The notes: generated by a model from the sequence alone, not told the origin. DNA of 64,000 nt from Chitinophaga pollutisoli (GCF_038396755.1 NZ_CP149822.1:4060001-4124000); one strand, 5' to 3'. Shown: positions 18,300 to 28,798, numbered from the stretch's first letter. Numbers and translations are program-made.

Positions 18300-20198
18300 A
18301 TGATACATCTTGTTTGGCTGGTACCGTTTTTACCGTTGTTAGGTTTCCTGATCAATGGATTGGGCAGGAGGTATTTATCCAAGCCGCTTACCGGCTTCGT
18401 GGGCAGCGGCAGCGTAGTAGCTGCTTTCGTGATCAGCCTGCTCATCTTCTTCGAAGTGCGCACGCCCGGCTTTACGCCGCAGGTAGTGACGCTGTTCGAT
18501 TTCATCAGCGTAGGCAGCCTGCACATTCCTTTTGCCTTCCAGGTAGACCAGCTGAGCGCTTTGTTCCTCCTGATCATTACCGGTGTGGGTTCCCTGATCC
18601 ACATCTACTCCACCTCTTATATGCATGACGAGTCCAACGAAGGTTTTGCGCGCTACTTCGCGTACCTCAACCTCTTCGTGTTCTCCATGCTCATCCTCGT
18701 GCTCGGCGCCAACTATGTGATGATGTTCATCGGATGGGAAGGCGTAGGCCTCTGTTCTTACCTGCTCATCGGGTTCTGGTTCAGAAATATCGAATACAAC
18801 AAAGCCGCGAACAAGGCTTTCATCATGAACCGCATCGGCGACTTCGGTTTCCTGCTCGGCATCTTCCTGCTCATCCAGCAGTTTGGTTCCGTGACTTTCT
18901 CGGAAGTATTGCCCCAGGCCGCTGCCATGGGCACCAACAGCGGTGTGCTCTTCGCCATCGCCATGCTGCTCTTCATCGGCGCCATGGGTAAATCGGCTCA
19001 GATTCCCCTGTACACCTGGCTCCCCGATGCAATGGCCGGGCCTACCCCCGTTTCCGCCCTCATCCACGCGGCCACGATGGTGACCGCCGGTATCTACATG
19101 GTGGCCCGCAGCAACGTGATTTATACCCTGGCCCCGCACATCCAGACGATCGTGACGCTCGTGGGCCTGGCGACCGCATTGCTCGCAGCTTCTATCGCAC
19201 TGAAACAAAACGACATAAAAAAAGTACTGGCTTACTCTACCGTGAGCCAGCTTGGATACATGTTCATCGCGCTGGGCGTTGGCGCTTACACCGCCGCCGT
19301 ATTCCACGTGATGACGCATGCCTTCTTCAAAGCGCTGCTGTTCCTCGGTTCGGGTTCCGTGATCCACGCCATGGGCGGGGAGCAGGACATCCGCAAGATG
19401 GGCGGCCTGAAGAAATGGATGCCCATCACCCACATCACCTTCCTGATCGGATGCCTGGCGATAGCGGGGATCCCGGGGCTGAGCGGTTTCTTCTCCAAAG
19501 ACGAAATCCTCGCCCACGCCTTCGGCTACAGCCCGGTGATTTACGGTCTGGCCCTGATCGGCGCGCTGATGACGGCCTTCTACATGTTCCGTTTGTATTA
19601 TATCACATTCACGGGTAAATTCCGCGGTACGCACGAGCAGGAGCACCACCTGCACGAAAGCCCCGCCGCCATTACCTTCCCGCTGATCATCCTGGCCATC
19701 CTGTCGGTGATCGGTGGATATGTGGGGATGCCCGCCGTGTTCGGCGTACCGAACCTGCTGGCGGAATACCTCAGCCCGATCTTCGCGCCTTCCATGCCTT
19801 TCCTGCACGAACATCACCTGAGCCACAGCCTCGAATGGGGACTGATGGGCCTCAGCACCGGCCTGGTGATCGTGATGATCCTGTGGGCGCGCAGCAAATT
19901 CGCCAACTATACCGACAATGGCGAGCCTACGACAGGCTTTGCCAAAGTGCTGGAAAATAAATGGTATGTAGATGAACTGTACGACGCCATCATTGTGAAG
20001 CCCCTCATGGTCCTGAGCAAATTTTTCCAGGACGTAGTAGAGCGCTCCGGCATCGACGCGCTCGTGAACGGTGTAGGCTCGGCGGTGAAATGGGGTGGAG
20101 GCCGCGCCAGGCTGTTGCAGAACGGCCAGGTAGGATTCTACATCTTCGCCATGGTTATTGGTATGATCGTATTGTTTGTGATCAGTTTGTTTTTATAA
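18300..20198 (+). CDS. nuoL: NADH-quinone oxidoreductase subunit L
   Basis: 632 aa, the largest antiporter-like proton-pumping subunit. Motifs: FIGWEGVGLCSYLLIGFW with the conserved Glu, the broken helix LPDAMAGPTPVSALIHAATM, the Lys-bearing KQNDIKKVLAYSTVSQLGYM, then FFSKDEIL and the long C-terminal lateral helix region. Membrane protein of about 16 helices. Confidence 0.97.
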   Translation: MIHLVWLVPFLPLLGFLINGLGRRYLSKPLTGFVGSGSVVAAFVISLLIFFEVRTPGFTPQVVTLFDFISVGSLHIPFAFQVDQLSALFLLIITGVGSLIHIYSTSYMHDESNEGFARYFAYLNLFVFSMLILVLGANYVMMFIGWEGVGLCSYLLIGFWFRNIEYNKAANKAFIMNRIGDFGFLLGIFLLIQQFGSVTFSEVLPQAAAMGTNSGVLFAIAMLLFIGAMGKSAQIPLYTWLPDAMAGPTPVSALIHAATMVTAGIYMVARSNVIYTLAPHIQTIVTLVGLATALLAASIALKQNDIKKVLAYSTVSQLGYMFIALGVGAYTAAVFHVMTHAFFKALLFLGSGSVIHAMGGEQDIRKMGGLKKWMPITHITFLIGCLAIAGIPGLSGFFSKDEILAHAFGYSPVIYGLALIGALMTAFYMFRLYYITFTGKFRGTHEQEHHLHESPAAITFPLIILAILSVIGGYVGMPAVFGVPNLLAEYLSPIFAPSMPFLHEHHLSHSLEWGLMGLSTGLVIVMILWARSKFANYTDNGEPTTGFAKVLENKWYVDELYDAIIVKPLMVLSKFFQDVVERSGIDALVNGVGSAVKWGGGRARLLQNGQVGFYIFAMVIGMIVLFVISLFL

Positions 20199-20223
20199 AT
20201 CGATAGCGGATTAAGAAAAAGAT

Positions 20224-21669
20224 ATGTTGACAGTATTACTCATATTGATTCCTTTGGTGACGGGCCTGATTACATTCGGACTCAGCGGCCGCGGCGCCAA
20301 AGTACTCAGCCTGGTATCCTCGCTGGCCACGCTGGCCGTTGCCCTGGCTGCATGGTCCCAATTCCGGACGGCTCCCGAAGCCCTCAGCTTCACCGCCGAA
20401 TGGATCCCGCAACTGAACAGCCAGCTTAATTTCGGGCTCGACGGCCTGAGCCTGATGCTCGTGCTGCTCACCACGATTTCCTTCCCGCTCATCTTTATCA
20501 CCGTATTCAGCCGCAACTATGAAAAAGCAGGCGCATTTTACGGCCTGATGCTGCTTTCGCAGGCGGGCATGCTCGGCGTGTTCCTCACTTATGACGCGTT
20601 GCTGTTTTACGTGTTCTGGGAGCTGGCCCTCATCCCGGTGTATTTCCTCTGCTCCATGTGGGGTGGTGAGAAAGCCATCCCGGTGACGTTCAAATTCTTC
20701 GTCTACACCTTCGCCGGATCCCTGCTCATGCTGGTCGGCATTATTTATATTTATTTCCAGACCGAAGGATCTTTCAGCTGGCAGGCATTCACCAGCCTCA
20801 GCCTCAGCAACAGCGAGCAAAGCTGGCTGTTCTGGCTCTTCTTTGTGGCGTTCGCCATCAAGATGCCGGTTTTCCCCTTCCACACCTGGCAGCCCGACAC
20901 CTACGAGCAATCGCCCACCGCCGTTACCATGGTGCTGAGCGGTATCATGGTGAAGATGGGCCTGTTCGGCGTGATGCGCTGGCTGATGCCTGTGCTCCCG
21001 CAAGGTGCGTACATGTGGCAGGAAGCCGCCATCCTCCTCAGCGTGATTGGCATCATCTACGCCAGCTGCATTGCCATTATGCAATCCGACCTGAAGAAAC
21101 TGATCGCGTATTCCTCCATCGCCCACATCGGGCTGATGAGCGCCGCGATCTTCGCCAATAACGAGCAAAGCCTTGCCGGCGTACAGGTGCAGATGTTCAA
21201 CCACGGCATCAATATCATCGGTCTCTGGATCATCATCGAAGTGATCGAGCAGCGCCTCGGTACTAAAAACATGCAACAGCTCGGAGGCATCGCCGCCGTG
21301 GCGCCGAAACTGTCGATCCTGCTCGTGATCATCAGTCTCGCCAACATCGCCCTGCCGCTGACCAACGGGTTCATCGGCGAATTCCTGATGTTCAGCGGGC
21401 TGTTCCAGCACAACGTCTGGTTCGCCGCCGTTTCCGCGATCGCCATCATCCTGGCGGCCGTGTACATGCTGCGGATGCTGCAGAAAGTGCTGTTCGGCGA
21501 AGCCAATGCGCTCACATCCACCACTTCCGACCTGAAAGGCGGGGAGATGCTGGCGCTGGTGTGTATCACCGCCATGATCTTTGTGCTGGGCTTCTATCCG
21601 AAACCGCTGCTGGAACTCGTTTCCGGTTCCGGTATTCAAAACACCGTAGCCGCACTAACCGGACGTTGA
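20224..21669 (+). CDS. nuoM: NADH-quinone oxidoreductase subunit M
   Basis: 481 aa, the middle antiporter-like subunit. Motifs: FYVFWELALIPVYFLCSMWG (conserved Glu), PVFPFHTWQPDTYEQSPTAV and the Lys-bearing QSDLKKLIAYSSIAHIG. Read 25 bases after nuoL. Confidence 0.97.
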   Translation: MLTVLLILIPLVTGLITFGLSGRGAKVLSLVSSLATLAVALAAWSQFRTAPEALSFTAEWIPQLNSQLNFGLDGLSLMLVLLTTISFPLIFITVFSRNYEKAGAFYGLMLLSQAGMLGVFLTYDALLFYVFWELALIPVYFLCSMWGGEKAIPVTFKFFVYTFAGSLLMLVGIIYIYFQTEGSFSWQAFTSLSLSNSEQSWLFWLFFVAFAIKMPVFPFHTWQPDTYEQSPTAVTMVLSGIMVKMGLFGVMRWLMPVLPQGAYMWQEAAILLSVIGIIYASCIAIMQSDLKKLIAYSSIAHIGLMSAAIFANNEQSLAGVQVQMFNHGINIIGLWIIIEVIEQRLGTKNMQQLGGIAAVAPKLSILLVIISLANIALPLTNGFIGEFLMFSGLFQHNVWFAAVSAIAIILAAVYMLRMLQKVLFGEANALTSTTSDLKGGEMLALVCITAMIFVLGFYPKPLLELVSGSGIQNTVAALTGR

Positions 21670-21698
21670 TTTAATAAATGATTCTGTAACGTTAAGAT

Positions 21699-23063
21699 AT
21701 GAACGCATTAATTACGACTGCTGTATTTGGTATTATTCTGATGTTCGTGGGACTGGTTGTCAAACAGAGGCAGTATATCAAATATGTTGCGATCGCCGGC
21801 ACGGTGCTCGCCTTCATCGCCAACCTGCTCGACGCGCAGAGCGGATACGGTGTGCTGCACGGCATGGTGGAAGTTAGTTCCTTTTCCGTGCTGTTCAACG
21901 CCGTAGCGATTGCCGCCACTGCGCTGTATTTTCTGCTGTGCGGCAGCGCATTCGAAAAGGTGGGCGAAGATGTGGCCGATTACTTCGCGCTGATCTTTTT
22001 CATCCTGGCCGGGATCATGCTCACGGGTGCATACAGCAACCTGCTGATGCTGTTCCTCGCGATCGAGATCATTTCCATTCCCCAGTATATCCTGGCGGGC
22101 GCGGATAAAAAGAACCTGAAAAGCAACGAAGCTTCGCTGAAATACTTCCTGATGGGCTCTTTCACCACGGGTATCCTCCTCATGGGGATCGCCCTGGTAT
22201 ATGGCGCCACCGGTACTTTCGACATCCGCGAGATGGGCCTGGGCACCGGGGAATTGAGCCCCCTGGCACTGTGCGGTATCACGCTGCTGGGCTTCTCCCT
22301 GGCATTCAAAGTGTCCGCCGCTCCTTTCCACTTCTGGACCCCTGACGTGTACGATGGTTCTCCCACCGTGTTCACCGCGTTCATGGCCACCATCGTGAAA
22401 GCCGCCAGCTTCATCGCTTTTATGCGCCTGTTCCACGTCAGCTTCTCCGGAGGCAACGTAAGCGGCCACTGGCAGCTGATCCTCGCCATCATCACCGCCG
22501 CCACCCTCATCCTCGGTAACCTGACGGCCGTGTTCCAGCAAAGCGTGAAACGCATGCTAGCGTACTCCAGTATTGCGCAGGCGGGCTTCATGTTGTTTGC
22601 CATCGTTTCGCACAACGAAATGGCCAACCAGGGCCTCATCCTGTACTCCGCTGCCTACAGCGTGGCCACCATCGGGGTATTCGCGATCCTGCTCAAACTG
22701 AACGACTATACATTCGACGGTTTCAACGGTCTTGCCCGCAGGCAGCCGCTCGTAGCCGTGGTGTGCGCCATATTCCTCTTCTCGCTGGCGGGTATTCCCC
22801 TGACCGCCGGTTTCTTCGCGAAATATTTCGTGCTGAGCGCGGCCATTCAGCAGGGAGATCTGCTCTGGCTGGTGATTATCGGCGTGCTTTGCGCCGCGGT
22901 GAGCGCCTACTACTATTTCCGCGTGATCATCGCCATGTACTTCAAACCGGGGGAGGCGGACGCGGAGGGTGTTACCCCGGGCTTCAAGGCCCTGCTGGTA
23001 ATTGCCGCGGCCATCGTGATCGTGCTGGGCATCTTCCCCAACCTGCTTCTCCAGTACCTGTAA
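21699..23063 (+). CDS. nuoN: NADH-quinone oxidoreductase subunit N
   Basis: 454 aa, third antiporter-like subunit. Motifs: FLAIEIISIPQYILAG, FKVSAAPFHFWTPDVYDGSP and QQSVKRMLAYSSIAQAGFM. Last gene of the operon, followed 21 bases later by a strong terminator. Confidence 0.96.
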   Translation: MNALITTAVFGIILMFVGLVVKQRQYIKYVAIAGTVLAFIANLLDAQSGYGVLHGMVEVSSFSVLFNAVAIAATALYFLLCGSAFEKVGEDVADYFALIFFILAGIMLTGAYSNLLMLFLAIEIISIPQYILAGADKKNLKSNEASLKYFLMGSFTTGILLMGIALVYGATGTFDIREMGLGTGELSPLALCGITLLGFSLAFKVSAAPFHFWTPDVYDGSPTVFTAFMATIVKAASFIAFMRLFHVSFSGGNVSGHWQLILAIITAATLILGNLTAVFQQSVKRMLAYSSIAQAGFMLFAIVSHNEMANQGLILYSAAYSVATIGVFAILLKLNDYTFDGFNGLARRQPLVAVVCAIFLFSLAGIPLTAGFFAKYFVLSAAIQQGDLLWLVIIGVLCAAVSAYYYFRVIIAMYFKPGEADAEGVTPGFKALLVIAAAIVIVLGIFPNLLLQYL

Positions 23064-23084
23064 AGGGAAACAATATTTGTTGGA

Positions 23085-23118
23085 AACGGCAAGGCCAGGT
23101 GGCCTTGCCGTTTTTTTA
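23085..23118 (+). terminator. Terminator of the nuo operon
   Basis: Stem ACGGCAAGGCC / GGCCTTGCCGT with AGGT loop and a run of seven T. Confidence 0.93.
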
Positions 23119-23184
23119 TAGCAAATCTGTAGGAGTATAGTCCTACAGATGAGAGAAAACCGTTAACTTTAGTCAACGGTCGTT

Positions 23185-24465
23185 ATGCGTACAAAAGATA
23201 TTTTCTCCCTCGCCCTGCGCTCCGTGAGCGCCAACCGCCTCCGGGCGGGCCTTACCGTGACGGTGATCGCATTCGGGATCATGGCGCTTGTGAGTATCCT
23301 CACGGTGATCGACGCGTTGCAATACAAGATTTACGATAGCTTCGCCAGCATGGGTGCCAACGGTTTCTCTATCCGGAACCGTGAAATGCGTATCCGTATG
23401 GGAGGCGGCGGTGGCGCCGTCAGCGGTAATTCCAGGGGGCAGAAGCGCCGGGTACGCACGTCCAACCAAAATAAAGTCATCACTTTTGGCGAGGCGATGG
23501 CATTCAAGCAGAAGTACGACTTTCCGTCTTCGGTAGGATTGCTGTTCCGCGCCGGCGGAGGTATGACCGTTTACCGGGAGAATTTCAAGACCAATCCCAA
23601 TATCCAGGTGATCGGGGGGGACGAAAGTTACCTGCAACTCAACAATTATACACTGCAATACGGGCGCAACTTTACCAAATCGGATATTGAATCCGGGCGG
23701 AATGTGGCGATTTTGGGATGGGATGTGGCCAAAACGCTGTTCGGGGAATTTCCTGAGCGGGCCCTGAACACCAACGTGCGGTTGGGAAATGTGCGGTACC
23801 GGGTGATAGGGATATTGGAGAGCAAGGGCAGCAGTAATATGTTTAGCGCCGACAATGTGGTGATAACGACTGTAACCAGCACCCGGCGCGTATTCAACCG
23901 GCCATGGGCCTCGTACCAGATCAACGTGAATGTCGACGATATCAAGTTGATGGATGAAGCGATAGGAGAGGCCACAGGCGTTTTCCGCGTCATCCGGAAG
24001 ATGGATGCCAACGAAGAGAATAACTTTTATATCAGCCGTAGCGACAGTATCGCGGAGATGCTTTTCCGGCAGTTGGGAATGGTGACGGCAGCGGCTACGG
24101 TGATCGGGATTATCACGTTGGTGGGGTCTGCGATCGGTTTGATGAATATCATGTTGGTATCGGTCGCGGAGCGGACGCGGGAGATCGGGGTGAATAAAGC
24201 CCTCGGCGCCACGGCTCCCACCATCCGGCTGCAGTTCGTTTTCGAATCGGTGATTATTAGCTTGTTGGGCGGTTTGCTCGGCGTGATCCTGGGCATTTTG
24301 GTAGGAAACGGTGTGGCCAGCTTGATGGGCTCCACTTTCTTTATCCCCTGGGGCTGGACGATGGGCGGCATTGCGGCCTGCGCGGTGGTGGGCCTGATTT
24401 CCGGCATTTATCCGGCAGTGAAGGCGTCGCGGCTCGATCCGATCGTGGCGTTGCGGTACGAATAA
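23185..24465 (+). CDS. MacB/FtsX-type ABC transporter permease
   Basis: 426 aa. One N-terminal helix (about 20-42), a large periplasmic MacB core domain with a Gly-rich insertion, and three C-terminal helices of the FtsX permease domain (from about residue 285: [35 protein letters not shown] is the family loop). No ATPase gene is adjacent, so the ABC partner must be encoded elsewhere. Lone MacB-like permeases are frequent in Bacteroidota; cargo may be lipoproteins, peptides or drugs. Confidence 0.88.
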   Translation: MRTKDIFSLALRSVSANRLRAGLTVTVIAFGIMALVSILTVIDALQYKIYDSFASMGANGFSIRNREMRIRMGGGGGAVSGNSRGQKRRVRTSNQNKVITFGEAMAFKQKYDFPSSVGLLFRAGGGMTVYRENFKTNPNIQVIGGDESYLQLNNYTLQYGRNFTKSDIESGRNVAILGWDVAKTLFGEFPERALNTNVRLGNVRYRVIGILESKGSSNMFSADNVVITTVTSTRRVFNRPWASYQINVNVDDIKLMDEAIGEATGVFRVIRKMDANEENNFYISRSDSIAEMLFRQLGMVTAAATVIGIITLVGSAIGLMNIMLVSVAERTREIGVNKALGATAPTIRLQFVFESVIISLLGGLLGVILGILVGNGVASLMGSTFFIPWGWTMGGIAACAVVGLISGIYPAVKASRLDPIVALRYE

Positions 24466-24489
24466 CGTAATTATTGAATAATAGAAGCA

Positions 24490-24526
24490 TAAAAAAAGCT
24501 GCACCCGATGGATGCAGCTTTTTTAA
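24490..24526. terminator. Bidirectional terminator between the ABC permease and rplI
   Basis: AAAAAGCTGCA / TGCAGCTTTTT stem with a 9-base loop and A and T runs on either side; it serves two converging genes. Confidence 0.88.
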
Positions 24527-24542
24527 TATGGTGATCAGGCGA

Positions 24543-24989
24543 TTACTCGGATACCACTTCGAATTCCAGTTCGGTTTCGCTTCCTTTACCGAAATCGAGG
24601 CGGGCTTTGTAAAGACCCAGTTCTTTCACATCACCGAGGATATGGATACGACGACGGTCGATCTCATAACCTTTTTGTTCTTTAATCGCGCGGGCGATCT
24701 GAACGCCGGTAACAGAACCGAAGATTTTACCGGAGGTGCCGGTTTTCGCGCCGATTTTAACGGGAGCGGCTTTCAGCACTTCTACCACTTTAGCGATTTC
24801 AGCGAGCATTTTCTCTTCTTTCACTTTCTGCACTTTCAGGCGCTCGTTCAGTTGCTTCAGGTTAGACTCGCTGGCCTCTACGGCGAACTTTTGAGGGATC
24901 AGGAAATTCCTGGCGTAACCGTTCTTAACGGCTACCAGTTCATTCTTCTGGCCCAGATTGTCTACGTCTTGTATTAAGATTACTTGCAT
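24543..24989 (-). CDS. rplI: Large-subunit ribosomal protein bL9
   Basis: 148 aa, full length. N-terminal signature MQVILIQDVDNLGQKNELV and GYARNFLIPQKFA, a central long helix, then the C-terminal rRNA-binding domain. Third gene of the rpsF-rpsR-rplI operon. Confidence 0.97.
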   Translation of the reverse strand: MQVILIQDVDNLGQKNELVAVKNGYARNFLIPQKFAVEASESNLKQLNERLKVQKVKEEKMLAEIAKVVEVLKAAPVKIGAKTGTSGKIFGSVTGVQIARAIKEQKGYEIDRRRIHILGDVKELGLYKARLDFGKGSETELEFEVVSE

Positions 24990-24995
24990 TGTTTC

Positions 24996-25262
24996 TTACT
25001 TTAAAAGGTCAGTAACATAAGGCAACAGCGCCATTTGACGTGCTTTCTTGATAGCCTCGGCCACCTTGCGCTGGAATTTCAGCGAGTTGCCGCTGATACG
25101 ACGGGGGAGCATCTTGCCCTGGTCGTTCAGGAACTTTTTCAGAAACTCGGCATCTTTGTAATCTACATACTTGATACCCAATTTCTTGAAGCGGCAGTAT
25201 TTTTTCTGGCGCTTCTCTTGCTTAACCGCGGTTAAGTACTTGATCTCTTGTTTAACTGCCAT
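24996..25262 (-). CDS. rpsR: Small-subunit ribosomal protein bS18
   Basis: 88 aa. The conserved [29 protein letters not shown] and [13 protein letters not shown] segments are all present. ATG 25262 is chosen over 25298, because bS18 proteins begin shortly before the basic YCRFKK segment and the longer form would overlap rpsF. Partner of bS6 in the 30S platform. Confidence 0.96.
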   Translation of the reverse strand: MAVKQEIKYLTAVKQEKRQKKYCRFKKLGIKYVDYKDAEFLKKFLNDQGKMLPRRISGNSLKFQRKVAEAIKKARQMALLPYVTDLLK

Positions 25263-25266
25263 AACT

Positions 25267-25620
25267 TTAAGCTTCTGCGGGTTTAGGTTCAGCATCATAG
25301 TTACCTTTCTTCCGGGTGTTGTACGCTACCGCGTGCTTGTCCAGTTTGGTAAACATGTAACGCAATACATTTTCATCGCGGTTCAGCTGGATCTTCAGCT
25401 TCTCATTGAAGTCGGATGGCGCAGTGTACTCCAGCACCAGGTACATGCCCGTGGTTTTCTTCTGGATCGGGTACGCCAGTGATCTCAGGCCCCAGGGATT
25501 TTCGTGCACAATTGCGCCGCCGTTGTCTTTCACCAGGTCAGCGAATTTTTTCTGGGCAGCTTTGTAGTCTTCCTCAGAAAGCACAGGGGTAAAGATCACC
25601 ATCAATTCGTAGTTTGACAT
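25267..25620 (-). CDS. rpsF: Small-subunit ribosomal protein bS6
   Basis: 117 aa. N-terminal YELMVIFTP, the [18 protein letters not shown] core and the [12 protein letters not shown] segment mark bS6. First gene of the operon, 4 bases upstream of rpsR. Confidence 0.97.
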   Translation of the reverse strand: MSNYELMVIFTPVLSEEDYKAAQKKFADLVKDNGGAIVHENPWGLRSLAYPIQKKTTGMYLVLEYTAPSDFNEKLKIQLNRDENVLRYMFTKLDKHAVAYNTRKKGNYDAEPKPAEA

Positions 25621-25659
25621 AATTTTCCCTTGTTAGTGATTTAAAATTAAAATGGATTG

Positions 25660-25667
25660 CAAAGATA
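25660..25667 (-). promoter_or_regulatory. -7 box for the rpsF operon
   Basis: TATCTTTG on the minus strand, an exact match to TAnnTTTG, 39 bases before the rpsF start. A clear -33 TTTG is not seen at the right distance. Confidence 0.6.
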
Positions 25668-25876
25668 AAGGGTTTTTTTGGATTCCAGCGCGCTGCTGGT
25701 GCGATTTTCCGCGATTTTTCCTCCCCACAGCCCCAACTGTCGCAGGTTTGCGCCAGAGCTTCCGCAACACACTGAAAATCAATGCCTGTTTTTAAGTTTG
25801 ACGGTCAACTTGTCAGTCCACCCGCCCATGGCACACCCTTTGAATACCTTCATCCGTCTAAAAAACTGATAAACAT

Positions 25877-27697
25877 ATGCAGAAAGGTGCTATACGTGTA
25901 CAAACGGAGAACATTTTCCCCATCATCAAAAAATTCCTCTATTCCGATCACGACATTTTCCTGCGCGAACTGGTCAGCAACGCGGTGGACGCCACCCAGA
26001 AGCTCAAAACCCTGGCCAGCGTAGGCGAATTCAAAGGAGAAACCGGCGACATCGCCATTACCGTTTCCCTCGACAAAGACAAAAAAAACATCACGATCTC
26101 CGACCGCGGCGTAGGCATGACCGCCGAAGAAGTCGACAAATACATCAATCAGGTCGCTTTTTCCGGCGCGGAAGAGTTCGTGAAAAAATATAAAGGCCAG
26201 GGCGAAGGCGCCAACATCATCGGCCACTTCGGCCTCGGCTTCTACTCCTCCTTCATGGTATCTTCCCAGGTGGAAATTTTTACCAAATCCTGGCGCCCCG
26301 ACGCCAAGGCCGTTCGATGGGAATGCGACGGCAGCCCGGAATACCAGCTCGAAGAAACCGAAAAAGAAACCCGCGGAACCGATATCGTATTGCATATCAA
26401 CGAAGAAAGCGAAGAATTCCTCGACGAGCACCGCATCCGTACCATCCTCGAAAAATTCTGCCGCTTCCTCCCCGTTCCCATCCAGTTCCAGGGAGAACAA
26501 ATCAACAATACCACACCGGCATGGGTGAAAAAGCCTTCGGAGCTGACCTCCGACAATTACCAGGCCTTCTACAAAGAGCTGTACCCCTTCGCGGAGCCGC
26601 CCCTGTTCTGGATTCACCTCAACGTGGATTATCCCTTCAACCTCACCGGCATCCTGTATTTCCCCAAGATCACGAAGACTTACGAGATCCAGAAAGATAA
26701 GATCAGCCTGTATTCCAACCAGGTGTTCGTGACCGATGAGGTGAAAAACATCGTGCCCGAGTTCCTCATGCTGCTCCATGGCGTGATCGACTCCCCGGAT
26801 ATTCCCCTGAATGTAAGCCGCAGCTACCTCCAGGGCGATCCTAACGTAAAGAAAATCAACGCGCATATCACCAAAAAAGTTGCCGACAAGCTGGACGAAA
26901 TGTTCCGGACCGACCGGAAGTCTTTCGAGGAAAAATGGGAACACATCGCCCTGTTCGTGAAATACGGGATGATGACCGAAGATAAGTTCCTCGACAAAGC
27001 CAGCAAGTTCCATCTCCTGGAAGATATCGACGGCGTTTTCTATACCCTCGAAGAATACCGCACCGCGGCTGCCGGTCTGCAAACCAACAAGGAAGGCAAA
27101 CTGGTGATCCTCTACGCCACCAATCCCGTTCAGCAGGATAGTTATATTTCCGCCGCCAAGGCGAGGGGATATAAAGTTGTGAAGATGGAAACGATGGTAG
27201 ACGCAGGTTTCATCAACCAGATGGAACTCAAATGGGAAAACGTTGTGTTCACCCGCGTGGATGCCGACATCACCGATAACCTCATCAACCCCGGTTCCGC
27301 CGCCCAAAGCGTGTTGAGCGAAGAGCAGGAAGGCAAGCTGAAAGACCTTTTCGGTAAACAGGTGCCCCTTGCCGGCGTGAAAGTGGAGCTGAAAGGCCTC
27401 GGCGAGCAGGACCAGCCCGTGATCGTGACCCGCGGCGAACTGATGCGCCGGATGAAAGACATGGCCGCAATGGGCGGATCGGCCGCGAGCTGGTATGCCG
27501 GCATGCCCGACGAAATCACCATGACCGTCAACGCCAATCATCCCATCTATCAGCGCATCCTCGGCGAAGGCGACGGATCATTGCAGGAGAAACAGGTGCG
27601 CAACCTGGCCGATCTTGCACTGCTCTCCCAGGGCCTCCTGACCGGCGCGGATCTCACGGCTTTCGTGAACCGGAGTGTGGAGCTGATGGAGAAATAA
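25877..27697 (+). CDS. htpG: Molecular chaperone HtpG (Hsp90)
   Basis: 606 aa. The N-terminal GHKL ATPase domain shows LRELVSNAVDATQKL (catalytic Glu), SDRGVGMTAEEV and GHFGLGFYSSFMV. The middle domain and C-terminal dimerisation domain follow. Cytoplasmic ATP-dependent chaperone. Bordered by a terminator; no CIRCE-type operator is visible upstream. Confidence 0.97.
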   Translation: MQKGAIRVQTENIFPIIKKFLYSDHDIFLRELVSNAVDATQKLKTLASVGEFKGETGDIAITVSLDKDKKNITISDRGVGMTAEEVDKYINQVAFSGAEEFVKKYKGQGEGANIIGHFGLGFYSSFMVSSQVEIFTKSWRPDAKAVRWECDGSPEYQLEETEKETRGTDIVLHINEESEEFLDEHRIRTILEKFCRFLPVPIQFQGEQINNTTPAWVKKPSELTSDNYQAFYKELYPFAEPPLFWIHLNVDYPFNLTGILYFPKITKTYEIQKDKISLYSNQVFVTDEVKNIVPEFLMLLHGVIDSPDIPLNVSRSYLQGDPNVKKINAHITKKVADKLDEMFRTDRKSFEEKWEHIALFVKYGMMTEDKFLDKASKFHLLEDIDGVFYTLEEYRTAAAGLQTNKEGKLVILYATNPVQQDSYISAAKARGYKVVKMETMVDAGFINQMELKWENVVFTRVDADITDNLINPGSAAQSVLSEEQEGKLKDLFGKQVPLAGVKVELKGLGEQDQPVIVTRGELMRRMKDMAAMGGSAASWYAGMPDEITMTVNANHPIYQRILGEGDGSLQEKQVRNLADLALLSQGLLTGADLTAFVNRSVELMEK

Positions 27698-27718
27698 AAC
27701 ATCATGCTATATATAACT

Positions 27719-27752
27719 GAAAAGCAAAGCGCTCCGGTGCTTTGCTTTTTTT
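27719..27752 (+). terminator. Terminator after htpG
   Basis: Stem AAAGCAAAGC / GCTTTGCTTT with a short loop and a T run. Confidence 0.88.
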
Positions 27753-27809
27753 ATGCCATCTGGTGAAGCGCAGGTTTGCGGGGAATGAACGTGTTGGGAA
27801 TGATGCAGA

Positions 27810-27817
27810 TACTTTTG
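27810..27817 (+). promoter_or_regulatory. -7 box upstream of the first esterase gene
   Basis: TACTTTTG, an exact TAnnTTTG match, 130 bases before the ATG. No convincing -33 TTTG lies at 19 bases. If used, the conserved hairpin at 27874-27895 lies in the mRNA leader. Confidence 0.4.
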
Positions 27818-27873
27818 AATATTAGCATCTTTCGTAAGTTATGATTATGTATTATTTGTTGGCCGAAAAATGC

Positions 27874-27895
27874 TGCCATAGCGGGTTTTGTGGTA
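27874..27895 (+). promoter_or_regulatory. Conserved leader hairpin, copy 1
   Basis: TGCCAT - 10 nt (AGCGGGTTTT) - GTGGTA. The same element with a fully paired arm occurs at the same place before the paralogue (28914-28935). Similarity continues about 20 bases further (AAGTTGTTTTACCGG against AAGTAGTATTTCCCGG). Confidence 0.5.
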
Positions 27896-27946
27896 TGGAA
27901 GTTGTTTTACCGGAAACAGAGAAACCATAATTTAACCATATCCGAC

Positions 27947-28746
27947 ATGACTAACTTCACGACATTCCGAAAGTTTTGCGCGCTGGCGTGCGTGGCCCTT
28001 GCGATGAGTTGCAGCCGCGAAAATGAGGCGATCATTCCTGCCGCACCGGTAGAAAAACCTGGCGCGGAAACGGCGCCACCACCCGCCAGCAGCACCCGCC
28101 TGACCACAGGCGTAACCGCGCAAAAAGTGAGAAGCCCTAAGCAAATCACTGATTTCCTTCGTCAGCTGCCGGCTACGTATAATGACAATCCGAACAAGAA
28201 ATGGCCGGTCATTATTTTCCTCCATGGCGTTGGTGAGCGCGGTAACGATATCAACATGGTAAAACGTGCCGGGCTGGCGGCCCATGCGGCCAAAGACGCC
28301 AACTTTCCATTTATTGTAATTTCTCCCCAGTGCAAAACCGCCAGTTGGTGGGACGTGCCCAGTTTGAAGTCCTCTACAGCCAGGTGCTGAAGGATTATAA
28401 CGTGGATTCTTCGCGGATCTATTTGACGGGCCTGAGCATGGGCGGGTATGGCACCTGGAGCTGGGTGTTGAACAAACCGGAGCGCTTTGCCGCGGTGGTA
28501 CCCATCTGCGGGGAGGGTACTCCTTCAAAAGCTTGTGTGTTAAAGAGCAAACCGGTGTGGGTTTTCCACAATGCAGACGACCCTACCGTTCCTGTCAAAG
28601 GCTCCCGGGATATGGTGAATGCCATCCGGAATTGCGGCGGAACCCTGGTTAAATACACGGAAAATGCGACCGGCGGACATAACGCCTGGACGAAAGCATA
28701 TAGTGATCCCGCACTGTATACGTGGTTAAATCAACAGAAGAAATAG
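27947..28746 (+). pseudogene. Alpha/beta-hydrolase lipoprotein (esterase or peptidase type), frameshifted
   Basis: Restored length 266 aa. Lipobox CVALAMSC near residue 21, a Pro/Ala linker, then an alpha/beta hydrolase with FLHGVGERG, nucleophile elbow GLSMGG, HNADDPTVPV (Asp) and GGHNAW (His). The frame breaks near 28366: the paralogue reads PSLEVLHAQV, here PSL is followed by a wrong frame ending at 28387. One added G (TTG GAA) restores PSLEVLYSQV and the nucleophile. As written, the first frame loses all three catalytic residues. The linker suggests display on the outer membrane or cell surface. Confidence 0.8.
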
Positions 28747-28764
28747 CGGAAAAAACCCGTTTTT

Positions 28765-28798
28765 AATCCCGCGCGCCTCCCGGCCGCGGGATTTTTTT
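28765..28798 (+). terminator. Terminator after the first esterase gene
   Basis: Stem ATCCCGCG / CGCGGGAT followed by seven T. Confidence 0.85.

Noticed and set aside
18375..19826. 483-codon minus-strand frame inside nuoL
   Set aside because: Its His/Glu/Gln-rich product is the antisense image of hydrophobic membrane helices.
23185..24465. FtsX, the division-linked ABC permease
   Set aside because: The large periplasmic domain and single N-terminal helix fit MacB-type permeases better, and no ftsE lies next to it.
28330..28746. Separate short hydrolase gene after the first esterase fragment
   Set aside because: Lacks the N-terminal half of the fold and lines up with the C-terminal half of the paralogue; it is the same broken gene.
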